Positions 43,418-52,868 of a stretch of DNA of 64,000 nt are shown here, in pieces. Numbering within the stretch: position 1 is the stretch's first letter; each line of letters opens with the position of its first letter. The notes under the pieces are model-generated. The model saw nothing but the letters and a program-made list of their open reading frames with translations. It had not been told where the DNA came from and did no database searches. This DNA comes from Sphingomonas sp. 8AM (lineage in GTDB: Bacteria; Pseudomonadota; Alphaproteobacteria; Sphingomonadales; Sphingomonadaceae): assembly GCF_902506455.1 (NCBI RefSeq), contig NZ_LR733844.1, forward strand, positions 7,501 through 71,500. The letters are read 5' to 3'. Position numbers and translations under genes: made by a program.

Positions 43418-44686
43418 ATGCGTTCGATCATGCCGACAGCCATCGTGGAGCGCGCGCACCTGACGCTCGTGTCCTCGCTGCGCGCGCAGGGCTTTGCCGT
43501 GCAGGCGCCCGCCGTGCGGCCGCAGCCGAACGTCGCCTATCTCGTCGCCGAGGGCGAGGCGGTGCCCGCCCCGGCGCGCACGCTGATCGTCGGCAATGCC
43601 GGACGCGAAGTAATCCCGTTCCGCGACGGCCAGCCGGCGCGCATCGCCTACGGCCACGAGGATGCGGCGGTCGGCAACGCCTTCGCGCGCGCGCTGGTCG
43701 GCGGGCCGGAGCTGCCGACCGCCGCCGATCCCGAGTCGCTGGCGCTGCTGGCGCTCGCCGAGCGCGTCGCGCAGGCCGACATCACCGTGCTCATCAACGG
43801 CCCGACCGGTACCGGCAAGGAAGTGCTGGCGCGCACGATCCACCTGAACTCGTCGCGTCGTGACGGCCCGTTCGTCGCGATCAACTGCGCCGCGCTCCCC
43901 GAGACGATGCTGGAGGCGATGCTGTTCGGCCATCAGAAGGGCGCGTTCACCGGCGCGTCGTCGGGCGGCGAGGGCTTCTTCCGCGCCGCGAACGGCGGCA
44001 CGCTGCTGCTCGACGAGATCGCGGAGATGCCGCTCAACCTGCAGGCCAAGCTGCTGCGGGTGTTGCAGGAGCGCGAGGTGGTGCCGATCGGCGCGACGAT
44101 GCCGCAGGCGGTCGACGTCCGCGTTGTCGCCTGCGCCAACCGCGATCTTCAGGCCGAGGTGGCCGCGGGCCGGTTCCGCGCCGATCTTTATTACCGCCTG
44201 TCGGTGTTCCCGCTGTCGACCCGCGCACTCGCCGAGCGGACGCAGGACATTCCCGCGCTCGCCGCGACGATGATCCTGCGCCATGCCGGCACGCGCGCCT
44301 CGGTGCCGTGGCCGAGCGACGCGGCAATCGCGCGACTGGTCGCGCACGACTGGCCGGGCAACGTCCGCGAGCTGGAGAACGTGATCCAGCGCGCGCTGCT
44401 GTTCGCGGGAGGCGACACGATCGAGGCCGAGCACATCGTGTTCGATCGTCCGGCCGCGCCGCGCCTCGCTCCCGTCAACGGCGGTGACGACAATACGCTC
44501 GGGCAGGTCGTGCAATTTTCCGAATTCGCCGCGATCCGCGAGACGCTGGCGGCGTGCGGCGGCAGCCGGATCGAGACCGCCAGGCGGCTCGGCATCTCCG
44601 AGCGGACGCTACGCTATCGCCTCGCCAAGGCGCGCGAGCAGGGTGACGACCTCGCCGCCGGCACCAGCCGGATGCTGTCGGCATGA
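43418..44686 (+). CDS. Sigma-54-dependent flagellar regulator, FlbD/FleQ type
   Basis: A 422-residue enhancer-binding protein. The AAA+ domain has Walker A GPTGTGKE (128-135) and the sigma-54-contacting GAFTGA (175-180), with LLLDEIAEM as Walker B. A Fis-type helix-turn-helix closes the protein (IETARRLGISERTLRYRLAK, about 388-407). The N-terminal 100 residues show no clear receiver-domain phosphorylation motif, so it may be controlled by partner binding rather than phosphorylation. It probably activates the sigma-54 promoters of flgB, motA2, the transglycosylase gene and fliK. ATGA overlap with fliE puts it in the fli operon. FlbD is the closest role by context. Confidence 0.9.
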   Translation: MRSIMPTAIVERAHLTLVSSLRAQGFAVQAPAVRPQPNVAYLVAEGEAVPAPARTLIVGNAGREVIPFRDGQPARIAYGHEDAAVGNAFARALVGGPELPTAADPESLALLALAERVAQADITVLINGPTGTGKEVLARTIHLNSSRRDGPFVAINCAALPETMLEAMLFGHQKGAFTGASSGGEGFFRAANGGTLLLDEIAEMPLNLQAKLLRVLQEREVVPIGATMPQAVDVRVVACANRDLQAEVAAGRFRADLYYRLSVFPLSTRALAERTQDIPALAATMILRHAGTRASVPWPSDAAIARLVAHDWPGNVRELENVIQRALLFAGGDTIEAEHIVFDRPAAPRLAPVNGGDDNTLGQVVQFSEFAAIRETLAACGGSRIETARRLGISERTLRYRLAKAREQGDDLAAGTSRMLSA

Positions 44687-45045
44687 GCGCGATCGGAGGC
44701 GTCGGCGGCGTTGACCGGGTGATGGCGCTGCGCGCGCAGATCCTCGAGCGCAACGCCGCACTGAACCGCGCCGGCGGCGCCGCATCGGCGACCCCCGCCC
44801 CGGCTACCGGTGGCGCGGCCAACGCGACCAGCTTCGCCGATACGATGCAGTCGGCAATCGCCAAGGTGAACGACGGCCAGCAAAAGGCCTCGGCGCTGTC
44901 GGAGCAGTACGAACGCGGCGAAACCGTCGACATCGCCAAGGTGATGCTCGCGCGTCAGGAAGCGTCGGTCGGCTTCGAGGCGACCCTGCAGGTCCGCAAC
45001 AAGATCCTGTCCGCGTACAAGGACATCATGAGCATGCCGGTCTGA
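44683..45045 (+). CDS. fliE: Flagellar hook-basal body complex protein FliE
   Basis: A 120-residue adapter between the MS ring and the rod. The C-terminal half (VDIAKVMLARQEASVGFEAT; LQVRNKILSAYKDIMSM) is the conserved FliE region; the N-terminus is Ala-rich. Coupled to the regulator gene upstream and one base from fliF. Confidence 0.94.
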   Translation: MSAIGGVGGVDRVMALRAQILERNAALNRAGGAASATPAPATGGAANATSFADTMQSAIAKVNDGQQKASALSEQYERGETVDIAKVMLARQEASVGFEATLQVRNKILSAYKDIMSMPV

Positions 45046-45046
45046 T

Positions 45047-46780
45047 ATGAGCAACGCTCTCACCCCGCAGAACCCGGTGCCGGTCACGCTGGTCCCCGAG
45101 AAGTTCGCCAATCCGCTGCGCCAGATCCAGGGCGTGATGGCGCAGCCCGCGGTGCGGCGCGCCGGGCCGATGGCGTTGATGGTCGGGCTGATCGGCGCGG
45201 CCGGGCTCGCCTGGTCGGCGCTGTCGACGCCGCCGCAGAAGACGTTGTTCGCCGGCCTGCCCGATGCGGACAAGGCGGCGGTTACCACGGCGCTGTCGGC
45301 CGCGAACATCCCCAGCCATATCGACGATTCGCAGGGCACGCTGACCGTCAACGAGGAGGATTTCTCCAAGGCGCGGCTGCTGCTCGCCGGACAGGGGCTG
45401 CCGAAGGCGGCGCCGGGTGGCTATGCGATCCTCGACGAGCTGCCGATGGGCGTCAGCCGCGCGGTCGAGGGCGAACGCCTTCGCCAGGCGCGCGAGACCG
45501 AGCTGGCCCGCTCGATCCAGGAGATCGATGCGGTCGCCGAGGCGCGCGTCCATCTCGCGATGCCCGAGGCGAGCGTGTTCGTGCGCGACAATGCCGCGCC
45601 GTCCGCGTCGATCGTGGTCAAGCTGCAGGGCGGCCGCTCGCTGAGCGACGCGCAGGTCCAGTCGATCGTGAACCTGGTCGCCTCGTCGGTGCCGGGGCTG
45701 AAGCCCGACGCCGTGACGGTCGTCGACCAGATGGGCGGGCTGCTCACCAAATCGGGCGACGGCCCCGACAGCGCCAACGACAAGCGCATCGAATTCCAGC
45801 GTCGCGTCGAGGACAAGTATCGCCAGCAGCTGATCCAGTTGCTGACCCCGCTGGTCGGCGCGGGCAATTTCACCGCCGAGGTACAGGCCGACGTCAACCT
45901 CGACGAGACCAGCGCGACGCGCGAGAGCTACGACAAGGAAGGCCGGCTGCGCGCCGAGACCGGCAACTGGACCGGCAACATGGCGACGAACGCGCCGCCC
46001 GGCGGCATTCCGGGTGCACTGAGCAACACGCCCCCGCCCGCCTCGCAGCTTTCCACACCGCAGCCCGCGACCGGCAACCCCGGCACGCCCGCGCCGCAGC
46101 CCGCCGCGGGCGGCCCCGCGCCCGACGCGGCCAAGCAGACCGATGCGTTCCAGCGCGCCTATGATCTGAACAAGGAAGTCTCGGTCACGCGCGCCGCGCC
46201 GGGCAACATCAAGCGGCTGTCGGTCGCGGTGCTGCTCCGCGATCCGGAGAAGGCCAAGCGCACCGCAATGGAAATCCAGCAGATCAACGATCTGGTGAAG
46301 AGCGCGGTCGGTTTCGACCAGGCGCGCAACGACAATGTCACGGTTATCAGCCGCAAGTTCGCCGACGCCAGCGCCGATGCCGCCGCCGCGCCCAAGTGGT
46401 ACGACAATGCGCTGGTGCCGATGCTCGCGCGCAACCTGACCGCGCTCGTCATCGCGTTGCTGGTGCTGCTGCTCGGCGTGCGTCCGATCGCCAAGGCGCT
46501 GATGAAGAAGCGCGAGGACGCCACCACGGCCAAGGAAGCCGCCGCGTTGGCGGACGGCACCAAGAGCGGCGGCGCGGCGCTGACCGATGCCGCGGGTGCA
46601 ACGGCCGTCGGCCCGGACGGCGAGCAGATCGCGGTCCAGCAACCCGTCAGCCTCGACCAGATCGAGACCAGCCAGAGCTACGAGGAGCGGATCGACGCGG
46701 TGCGCGGCTTCACGCGCGACAATCCCGCGCGCGCGGCGCTGGCGGTGCGTGACATGCTGGTCGCGGACGCCAAGCCGTGA
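45047..46780 (+). CDS. fliF: Flagellar MS-ring protein FliF
   Basis: A 577-residue ring protein with two membrane helices: about 45-62 (MALMVGLIGAAGLAWSAL) and about 463-483 (NLTALVIALLVLLLGVRPI). The periplasmic YscJ-type domain has DEEDFSKARLLLAGQGLP-like sequence, and a Pro/Ala-rich stretch near 315-360 separates the ring-building motifs. The C-terminus (SYEERIDAVRGFTRDNPARA) binds FliG. Overlaps fliG by 4 bp. Confidence 0.96.
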   Translation: MSNALTPQNPVPVTLVPEKFANPLRQIQGVMAQPAVRRAGPMALMVGLIGAAGLAWSALSTPPQKTLFAGLPDADKAAVTTALSAANIPSHIDDSQGTLTVNEEDFSKARLLLAGQGLPKAAPGGYAILDELPMGVSRAVEGERLRQARETELARSIQEIDAVAEARVHLAMPEASVFVRDNAAPSASIVVKLQGGRSLSDAQVQSIVNLVASSVPGLKPDAVTVVDQMGGLLTKSGDGPDSANDKRIEFQRRVEDKYRQQLIQLLTPLVGAGNFTAEVQADVNLDETSATRESYDKEGRLRAETGNWTGNMATNAPPGGIPGALSNTPPPASQLSTPQPATGNPGTPAPQPAAGGPAPDAAKQTDAFQRAYDLNKEVSVTRAAPGNIKRLSVAVLLRDPEKAKRTAMEIQQINDLVKSAVGFDQARNDNVTVISRKFADASADAAAAPKWYDNALVPMLARNLTALVIALLVLLLGVRPIAKALMKKREDATTAKEAAALADGTKSGGAALTDAAGATAVGPDGEQIAVQQPVSLDQIETSQSYEERIDAVRGFTRDNPARAALAVRDMLVADAKP

Positions 46781-47814
46781 CCGAAGTCGCCACCGCCCCG
46801 CGCATCTTCACCGGCGTCGAGCGCGCCGCGGTGCTGATGATGCTCGTCGGCGAGGAAGAGGCCGCCGCGATCCTCCAGAAGCTCGACCCCGAAGAGGTCC
46901 GCAAGCTGGGCACCGCGATGTTCGCGGTCGCCGACGTCAGCGAGGACGAGGTCGAGCTGGTGCTCGACGATTTCGTCGGCAAGGCGCGCGAGCGCACCGG
47001 CATCACCTTCAACCCCGGCCCCAAGGTCGAGGCGGTGATGACGCGCGCGCTCGGCCGCGACAAGGCCGAGAGCGTGCTGGCGCAGATCACCCCCGCCGAG
47101 GCGGTGTGCGAGATCGACCTGCTCGACTGGCTCGACGCCAAGGAGATCGCGGCGATGCTCGACAAGGAGCATCCGCAGATCTGTGCGGTGATGATCGCCA
47201 ATCTCGATCCGTCGATCGGCAGCCAGGTGCTCGAACTGCTGCCCGAGCTGACGCAGCCCGATATCCTGCACCGCATTGCGCGGCTGGGGCCGATCACGCC
47301 CGACGCGGTCGACGCGCTGCGCACGCTGATCGCCAGCCGCACCGGCGGCGGCAGCGCGAGCGGCGGCGGTGGCGGGTCGTCGACCGCGCTGCAACTGGGT
47401 GGCGCACGCGAGGCGGCGAAGATCCTGCAGGGCGCGCGCAAGTCGACCGAACAGCGTGTCATGCCGAAACTGCTCAAGATGGACCGCGATATCGCGCGAC
47501 AGATCGAGGAGGCGATGTTCGTCTTCGACAATTTGCTGGAGCTGGACGACAAGGGGCTGGGCACGCTCATCCGCAACGTCGACGGCGACACGCTGGGTCG
47601 CGCGCTGAAGGGTGTGGACGAGGCGGCGCGCAACCGCATCCTCGGCTGCATGTCGGCACGCGCCGCATCGGGCATTCGCGACGATATGGAAGCACGCGGA
47701 CCGATGAAGCTGAGCGAAGTGCTCGAAGCGCAGAAGGCGATCATCCAGATCGCCCGCAACCTTGCCAAGGACGGCACCATCAACCTCGGGGCAGGCGACG
47801 ACGATTATGTCTGA
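46777..47814 (+). CDS. fliG: Flagellar motor switch protein FliG
   Basis: A 345-residue rotor protein. The N-terminal domain (ERAAVLMMLVGEEEAAAILQ), the middle EHPQICAVMIANLDP segment and the C-terminal torque helix region (EAMFVFDNLLELDDKGLGTL; IRNVDGDTLGRALKG) are present. A Gly/Ser insert (about 190-205) lengthens the linker between the middle and C-terminal domains. Confidence 0.96.
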   Translation: MTEVATAPRIFTGVERAAVLMMLVGEEEAAAILQKLDPEEVRKLGTAMFAVADVSEDEVELVLDDFVGKARERTGITFNPGPKVEAVMTRALGRDKAESVLAQITPAEAVCEIDLLDWLDAKEIAAMLDKEHPQICAVMIANLDPSIGSQVLELLPELTQPDILHRIARLGPITPDAVDALRTLIASRTGGGSASGGGGGSSTALQLGGAREAAKILQGARKSTEQRVMPKLLKMDRDIARQIEEAMFVFDNLLELDDKGLGTLIRNVDGDTLGRALKGVDEAARNRILGCMSARAASGIRDDMEARGPMKLSEVLEAQKAIIQIARNLAKDGTINLGAGDDDYV

Positions 47815-48577
47815 GGCGGATTTCGTCAGTGGTATGCCCTCGCGCGCCGATGCGGCGGCGCTCAGCCGCACGCGCGCGCAATCCGGGATCGCGCCGGGCT
47901 TCACGCCCGCGGACCTGATCGCGCGCATCGAACAGGCGTTCGGTGCACGCTCCCCCGCACCGTCGTTCACGGAGGAAATGTCGGACGAGGCGGCGGGCGA
48001 CCAGCCGCGCCACTTCTCCCCCGCCGATCGCGAGTCCGATCCGACCGCCGGCTGGGACATGCTGGACGCCGACGCGCCGATCCCGGCCTGCGTCGAACAG
48101 ATCGAGGCGGCGCGGATCGCCGGCTATCACGAAGGGCTCGCCGACGCCGCGATGGCGGCGGACGCGGTGGTGTCGCGTGAGCGCGAGCTGCTGGAGGCGG
48201 TCGCGGGCGCGATGAAGGCCGGCGGCGCGATCGACCGCGTCGCGCTGGCCGAGGCGCTGCGCCGCACCGTCACGATGCTGGTGACGCAATTGGTCGGCGA
48301 GATCGGCGTGTCCGCGCCGTTGCTCGCTGCGCGCGTCGAGGCCGCGACCGAGCTTCTGGCGGACGCCAGCGAGTCGGCGATGCTGCGCGTCCACCCCGAG
48401 GATCTGCCGCTGCTCGAAGGCCGCGTGCCCGGCACCGTCTTCCCGGTCGCCGACGAAAGCGTCGAACGCGGCAGCTTCGTCATGGAGGCCGCGTCGACGA
48501 TCGTCGAGGACGGCCCGGCGATGTGGCTGGAGCAACTCTCCTCCGCGATCGAGCGCGCGGCAGTGCCGGCGTGCTGA
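47807..48577 (+). CDS. fliH: Flagellar assembly protein FliH
   Basis: A 256-residue regulator of the FliI ATPase. The helical GYHEGLADAAMAADAVVSRE region with GxxxG-like spacing and the C-terminal DESVERGSFVMEAASTIVED are typical. The first 110 residues are poorly conserved. It overlaps fliG by 8 bp and fliI by 7 bp. Confidence 0.88.
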   Translation: MSEADFVSGMPSRADAAALSRTRAQSGIAPGFTPADLIARIEQAFGARSPAPSFTEEMSDEAAGDQPRHFSPADRESDPTAGWDMLDADAPIPACVEQIEAARIAGYHEGLADAAMAADAVVSRERELLEAVAGAMKAGGAIDRVALAEALRRTVTMLVTQLVGEIGVSAPLLAARVEAATELLADASESAMLRVHPEDLPLLEGRVPGTVFPVADESVERGSFVMEAASTIVEDGPAMWLEQLSSAIERAAVPAC

Positions 48578-49902
48578 ACCAGTTCGCCGAGGATTACCTC
48601 GGCACGCTCGCTCTCGCCGGCCCGCGGCCCAAGGCGCGCGTCGCCGGTCGGCTATCGTCCTACGACGGCTTGCTGATGGAAGCGGTCGGACTGTCGTTGC
48701 CGGTCGGCACCGTCTGCAAGATCGGCGCGGAGGGCGGGCAGCAGGTCGAGGCCGAGGTCATCGGCTTCCGCAACGGCCGCACGTTGATGATGAACCTCGG
48801 CGGCCCCGCCGCCCTGCTCCCCAACGCGCCCGTCCGCCCGCTCGGCGCGCCGGGTGAGGCGGAGGTCGGCGCAGCGATGCTCGGGCGCGTCGTCGACGGC
48901 GCGGGCAATCCGATCGACGGGCTCGGCCCGATCCGTGGCGCGGGCCGCTGGCCGCTCGCCGGGCATATGCAGTCGCCGCTCGACCGTGGCCGCGTGCTCG
49001 CGCCGATGGACGTCGGGGTGCGCGCGATCAACGGCTTGCTCACCGTCGGGCAGGGCCAGCGCGTCGGGATCATGGCCGGCTCGGGCGTCGGCAAGTCGGT
49101 GCTGCTCGGGATGATGGTGCGCGCGGCGCAGGCCGATGTCGTCGTGATCGGGTTGATCGGCGAGCGCAGCCGTGAGGTCGCCGACTTTCTCGAAACCAAG
49201 GTCGCGGGCGAGGCGCGCAAGCGCTCGGTGGTGGTGGCGGTGCCCGCCAACCACTCGCCGGTGCTCCGCATCCGCGGCGCGCTGCGCGCCACCGCGATCG
49301 CCGAGGCGTTCCGCGCCGAGGGCAAGAGCGTGCTGCTCATCATCGATTCGCTGACCCGCGTCGCGCACGCCGGGCGCGAGATCGGGCTCGCGCTGGGCGA
49401 GCCCGCCTCCGCGCGCGGCTATCCGCCGTCGGCGATCGCGATGCTTCCCAATCTGCTGGAGCGCGCCGGGTCGGACGTGCACACCGGCGGATCGATCACC
49501 GGCATCTACACCGTGCTGGCGGATGGCGACGACGGCAACGACCCGGTCGTCGACTCGGCGCGCTCGATCCTCGACGGGCATATCGTGCTGAGCCGCGCGA
49601 TGGCCGAACGGGCGGTCTATCCGGCGATCGACATCTCCAAATCGATCAGCCGCGTGATGAACGACATCGTGCCGCAGCATCACCAGCAGGCCGCGCGCGT
49701 CCTGCGCCGCCATCTGGCAACCTATGAGGAAAATCGCGATCTCGTGCTGATGGGCGCGTATCGCAGCGGCAGTGATCCGGCGATCGACGCCGCGATCGCC
49801 TATCAACCCGCGATCATGGAATTCGTGCGCCAGGACACGCACCAGATGGTGTCGCTGGACGATGCCGAGATGGAGCTGGTCGGCGTCTTCGGCGATGCCT
49901 GA
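48571..49902 (+). CDS. fliI: Flagellar export ATPase FliI
   Basis: A 443-residue ATPase of the F1-beta type that powers substrate delivery to the export gate. Walker A is AGSGVGKS (169-176), and GLIGERSREVADF and SARGYPPSAIAMLPNLLERA are family-specific. The start is proposed as the GTG at 48571, which overlaps the fliH stop. The downstream LNQFAEDYL gives a normal N-terminus. Confidence 0.95.
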   Translation: MLNQFAEDYLGTLALAGPRPKARVAGRLSSYDGLLMEAVGLSLPVGTVCKIGAEGGQQVEAEVIGFRNGRTLMMNLGGPAALLPNAPVRPLGAPGEAEVGAAMLGRVVDGAGNPIDGLGPIRGAGRWPLAGHMQSPLDRGRVLAPMDVGVRAINGLLTVGQGQRVGIMAGSGVGKSVLLGMMVRAAQADVVVIGLIGERSREVADFLETKVAGEARKRSVVVAVPANHSPVLRIRGALRATAIAEAFRAEGKSVLLIIDSLTRVAHAGREIGLALGEPASARGYPPSAIAMLPNLLERAGSDVHTGGSITGIYTVLADGDDGNDPVVDSARSILDGHIVLSRAMAERAVYPAIDISKSISRVMNDIVPQHHQQAARVLRRHLATYEENRDLVLMGAYRSGSDPAIDAAIAYQPAIMEFVRQDTHQMVSLDDAEMELVGVFGDA

Positions 49903-50302
49903 CGCCAAGCGGCTGAAGCGTCTGCACCGCGTCCGCACGCTCCAGCTCGGGCTGGCGCGCGCCGACGAGGCCCGCACCCAGGCGCAGCTGAGCAGCGAGA
50001 CGCAATTGGCGCAGCGTATCGCGCAGCTCGCCGATGCGGTCGCCCCTGCCCCCGCCACGCTCGCCGGCGCGGCCAATCTCGCCGCGACCGCGCATTTCCG
50101 CGAGCGGCTGCATCGCTCGGCCGAGGCCGCGATGAACCGCGTCCGCGCCGCCGAGGCGCAGGTCGAACGCAGCACCGAGGCGACGCGCGGCGCCCGCCGC
50201 GACCAGAGCGCGGTCGAAAAGCTGATGGAGCGGCAGCACGCCGCCGATCTGCGCGCCGAGATGAAGGCGCTCGAGGACGTGCCCGCGCGCCCGAAGAAGT
50301 AA
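49895..50302 (+). CDS. fliJ: Flagellar export protein FliJ
   Basis: A 135-residue coiled-coil protein (KRLKRLHRVRTLQLGLARAD; VERSTEATRGARRDQSAVEK) equivalent to the gamma-like stalk of the FliI ATPase. The sequence is rich in Arg, Ala and Glu with a heptad pattern. It overlaps the fliI stop by 8 bp. The assignment rests on size, coiled coil and position. Confidence 0.85.
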   Translation: MPDAKRLKRLHRVRTLQLGLARADEARTQAQLSSETQLAQRIAQLADAVAPAPATLAGAANLAATAHFRERLHRSAEAAMNRVRAAEAQVERSTEATRGARRDQSAVEKLMERQHAADLRAEMKALEDVPARPKK

Positions 50303-50303
50303 A

Positions 50304-50319
50304 CGGCACGCTCCTTGCA
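50304..50319 (+). promoter_or_regulatory. Sigma-54 promoter before fliK
   Basis: CGGCACGCTCCTTGCA has GG and GC 12 nt apart and differs from the consensus only at the first base. The predicted start is near 50330, 30 nt before the fliK start codon. It begins 2 bp after the fliJ stop. Confidence 0.8.
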
Positions 50320-50359
50320 ACGTGGCCGGCGAACCCTGTCCACGAAAGCGGCCTGACCC

Positions 50360-52852
50360 TTGACCACGATCGCAAGCCTTCTCCTGACGACGGCACCGGG
50401 CGCGATGCTGCCGGGTGCGGCCTCACCCACGCCGGGCGTGGCGGGCGCGAGCGGCGACTTCCTGAAGCTGGTGCTGCCCGGTTGCGGCGATGGTGTAGCG
50501 GTCGGCGCGGTCGGCGTCGCGCCGGGGACGGGTGGCGCGGGGCGGCAGGATCTTGCCGGCTCCGGCACCGGGCTGCCGCTGGTCGATGCCGTGGTGCCGA
50601 CCGGCGAGGCGGCGCTGGCGTGGCTGGCCGACGCGACCGGCGTCGCCATCCCCCCGCCGCCACCCGCGCTGGCGCTGGCGGAGGTGTCGCCCGTCGCGAC
50701 CCCCGCGACGCCGGTGGCAGTCCCCATTGTTGCGGCGTCCAAGGCGGCCGCGCCGGTCGCGCTCCCCGACACGCCGGTACAGGCCGCGCGACCACGGCTG
50801 CGCGTCGTCACCCCCGACGTGCCGGTGCAGGTGCCCGGGAGCGATCATGTCGACCCGCTGCCCGACGCCGCCGAGGAGGCGAAGCCCGCAACCCATGAGG
50901 ATCGCGATCCGGCGGCCACGCTGATGGTGGCCGTCGCACCATCGACCGTCACGATCGCCGCCCCGGCTGCGCCTGTGCCCGCCCCGACGCCCGACGCCGC
51001 GCCCGTCCCATCGGCGGCTGCGCCGACCGCCACACCTGCGATCGAAGCTGCCCGTCCGGCACCCGTTGCTGCGACGACGCCGGCACGCGGTCAGGCGACC
51101 CCAACCGTCGATCGGCCCGCGACCGGGAATGCCCCGGCACCGGAGCCGGGCGCCACCAGCCAGCCGACCCTGACCGCAACCGCCACCGACACGCCTGACG
51201 CGACGACCACGACCGGCGATACCCCTGCCGTCACGGCCGCGCGCACGCCTGACGCAATCGCCACGTCCGGCGACACTGTTGCCGCCGCGCCAAACCTCCG
51301 GCCCTCCCGCACGACCGCTCCCGCTCCCACCGCCGCCCCGCGTTCCGCGCCGACCGCCGCTCCCGCGCCCGATGCACGCCCGGCGGGACCGCTTCCGCTG
51401 GCGTCGAAAGCCGCGGTCGAAGCATCGCAGCCGCCTCGCCGTGGCCAGCGCGTCGAGGCGCAGCCCCGGTCCGGGCCCGCCGCGCCCGCCACCGCGTCGC
51501 CCGTCGACGGCGATGCGCCCTCGCCGGTCGTCGAAGTGACCGCCGACACCGCCGCGGCGACCATCACCGACGCCGCGCGCCCCGTCGCGCGTCAGCGCAC
51601 CACCGTAACGCCGGCCGTGACACCGGCGGAGGTCGCGCCCACGCCCGCGGCGGATATGCCGGCCGCTGCGCAACCGAGCGCCGCCGCCCCGCCGGCTCCC
51701 GCCGCCACCGCGCCGGCGGACGTCGCGCCGCCGCGCACGGTCGACGTGCCGGCCTCCCGCGTCCCGCCCCCCCTCGCGCCGCAGGCAAACGCCGCAACAC
51801 CAGCGCCTGCAGCGGCCCCGGTCGAGCAGCCGCCGCTTGCCGCCGACGCGCCGATCGCGACCGCATCCGTGGACACGCCGCATCGGGAGGCCGCCCCTCG
51901 TCCCGCCGACGTCCTTGCGTCCGCAGCGCCCCTGCCGTCCGCTCCGCGTGTCGAGACCGCACCGCCCCGCGCCCAAGCACCCGTGGCAACGACGGTCGCC
52001 GCACCCGCGCCCGCCACCCCGGTGATCGCCAGCGCGGCGACGGTACGCGTCGATGCGCCAGTCACGCCGCAGGCGGCAAGCCCCGCCACACCCGCGGTTC
52101 CGCTGACGACGCTCCCCGCAGCGTCGCAGCCGCTACCGACCGCTTCCGTGACCACCCCGGAAGCGCCCGTTGGCGACACACAGGGGCCTATTTTCGCGGG
52201 CGAGGCGGCACCGGCGGCCCGCGAAACCGCACGCATTGCGCCCGCACCGGTCGCCGCCGACGCCGCCCCCGCTCCGGTGATCGCCTCCGCCGCGCGCACC
52301 TTCGCCGAGGCGATCCACCGCGCGGTCACCGCCGAGGATCGCGCCCGCCCCGCCGATCCGACCGCGCCGGTCACGCAGCCACAGGCGACCGCCGCCATCT
52401 CCGCCGCCGCGGTCACCGCGACCGGCCAGGCGCAGCAGCAGACGCTCGACATGCGCCAGCCGCACTGGCCCGCCGCGATGATCCAGCACATCGAGAAGCT
52501 GCGCGACATGGCCGATTCCAACGACATGCGCATCCGCGTCGTCCCCGATGCGCTCGGCGCGATCGACGTCGCGCTGCGGCGTGAGGGCGATACGGTGCAG
52601 GTCCAGCTCACCGCGGAACAGCCGCAGACGCGCGCGCTGCTCGCCGATGCGCAACCGCGGCTGACCGAGATGGCCGAGGCGCGCGGGTTGAAGCTCCACC
52701 ATGCGCAGCCCGGCGGCACGACCGCGCAGGGCGACCGCCAGCCGTCGCAGCAACAACAGCAACAACGTGCCGCGCCGGTTCCGGCCGCGCCGCCGTCCGC
52801 CCTTCGCGCCGCCACCGCGGACGCCGACGATACCGAACAACGAATCGCCTGA
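50360..52852 (+). CDS. fliK: Flagellar hook-length control protein FliK
   Basis: An 830-residue secreted ruler. Residues 1-680 are Ala/Pro/Thr-rich low-complexity sequence. The C-terminal Flg_hook domain spans about 697-790 (MIQHIEKLRDMADSNDMRIR; VVPDALGAIDVALRREGDTV; LADAQPRLTEMAEARGLKLH), which switches export specificity when the hook reaches length. Much longer than E. coli FliK (about 375). TTG start at 50360, the only start that keeps the full N-terminus; a Gln-rich stretch and Ala tail end the protein. Confidence 0.9.
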   Translation: MTTIASLLLTTAPGAMLPGAASPTPGVAGASGDFLKLVLPGCGDGVAVGAVGVAPGTGGAGRQDLAGSGTGLPLVDAVVPTGEAALAWLADATGVAIPPPPPALALAEVSPVATPATPVAVPIVAASKAAAPVALPDTPVQAARPRLRVVTPDVPVQVPGSDHVDPLPDAAEEAKPATHEDRDPAATLMVAVAPSTVTIAAPAAPVPAPTPDAAPVPSAAAPTATPAIEAARPAPVAATTPARGQATPTVDRPATGNAPAPEPGATSQPTLTATATDTPDATTTTGDTPAVTAARTPDAIATSGDTVAAAPNLRPSRTTAPAPTAAPRSAPTAAPAPDARPAGPLPLASKAAVEASQPPRRGQRVEAQPRSGPAAPATASPVDGDAPSPVVEVTADTAAATITDAARPVARQRTTVTPAVTPAEVAPTPAADMPAAAQPSAAAPPAPAATAPADVAPPRTVDVPASRVPPPLAPQANAATPAPAAAPVEQPPLAADAPIATASVDTPHREAAPRPADVLASAAPLPSAPRVETAPPRAQAPVATTVAAPAPATPVIASAATVRVDAPVTPQAASPATPAVPLTTLPAASQPLPTASVTTPEAPVGDTQGPIFAGEAAPAARETARIAPAPVAADAAPAPVIASAARTFAEAIHRAVTAEDRARPADPTAPVTQPQATAAISAAAVTATGQAQQQTLDMRQPHWPAAMIQHIEKLRDMADSNDMRIRVVPDALGAIDVALRREGDTVQVQLTAEQPQTRALLADAQPRLTEMAEARGLKLHHAQPGGTTAQGDRQPSQQQQQQRAAPVPAAPPSALRAATADADDTEQRIA

Positions 52853-52868
52853 TTGAGGGAATCGAACG

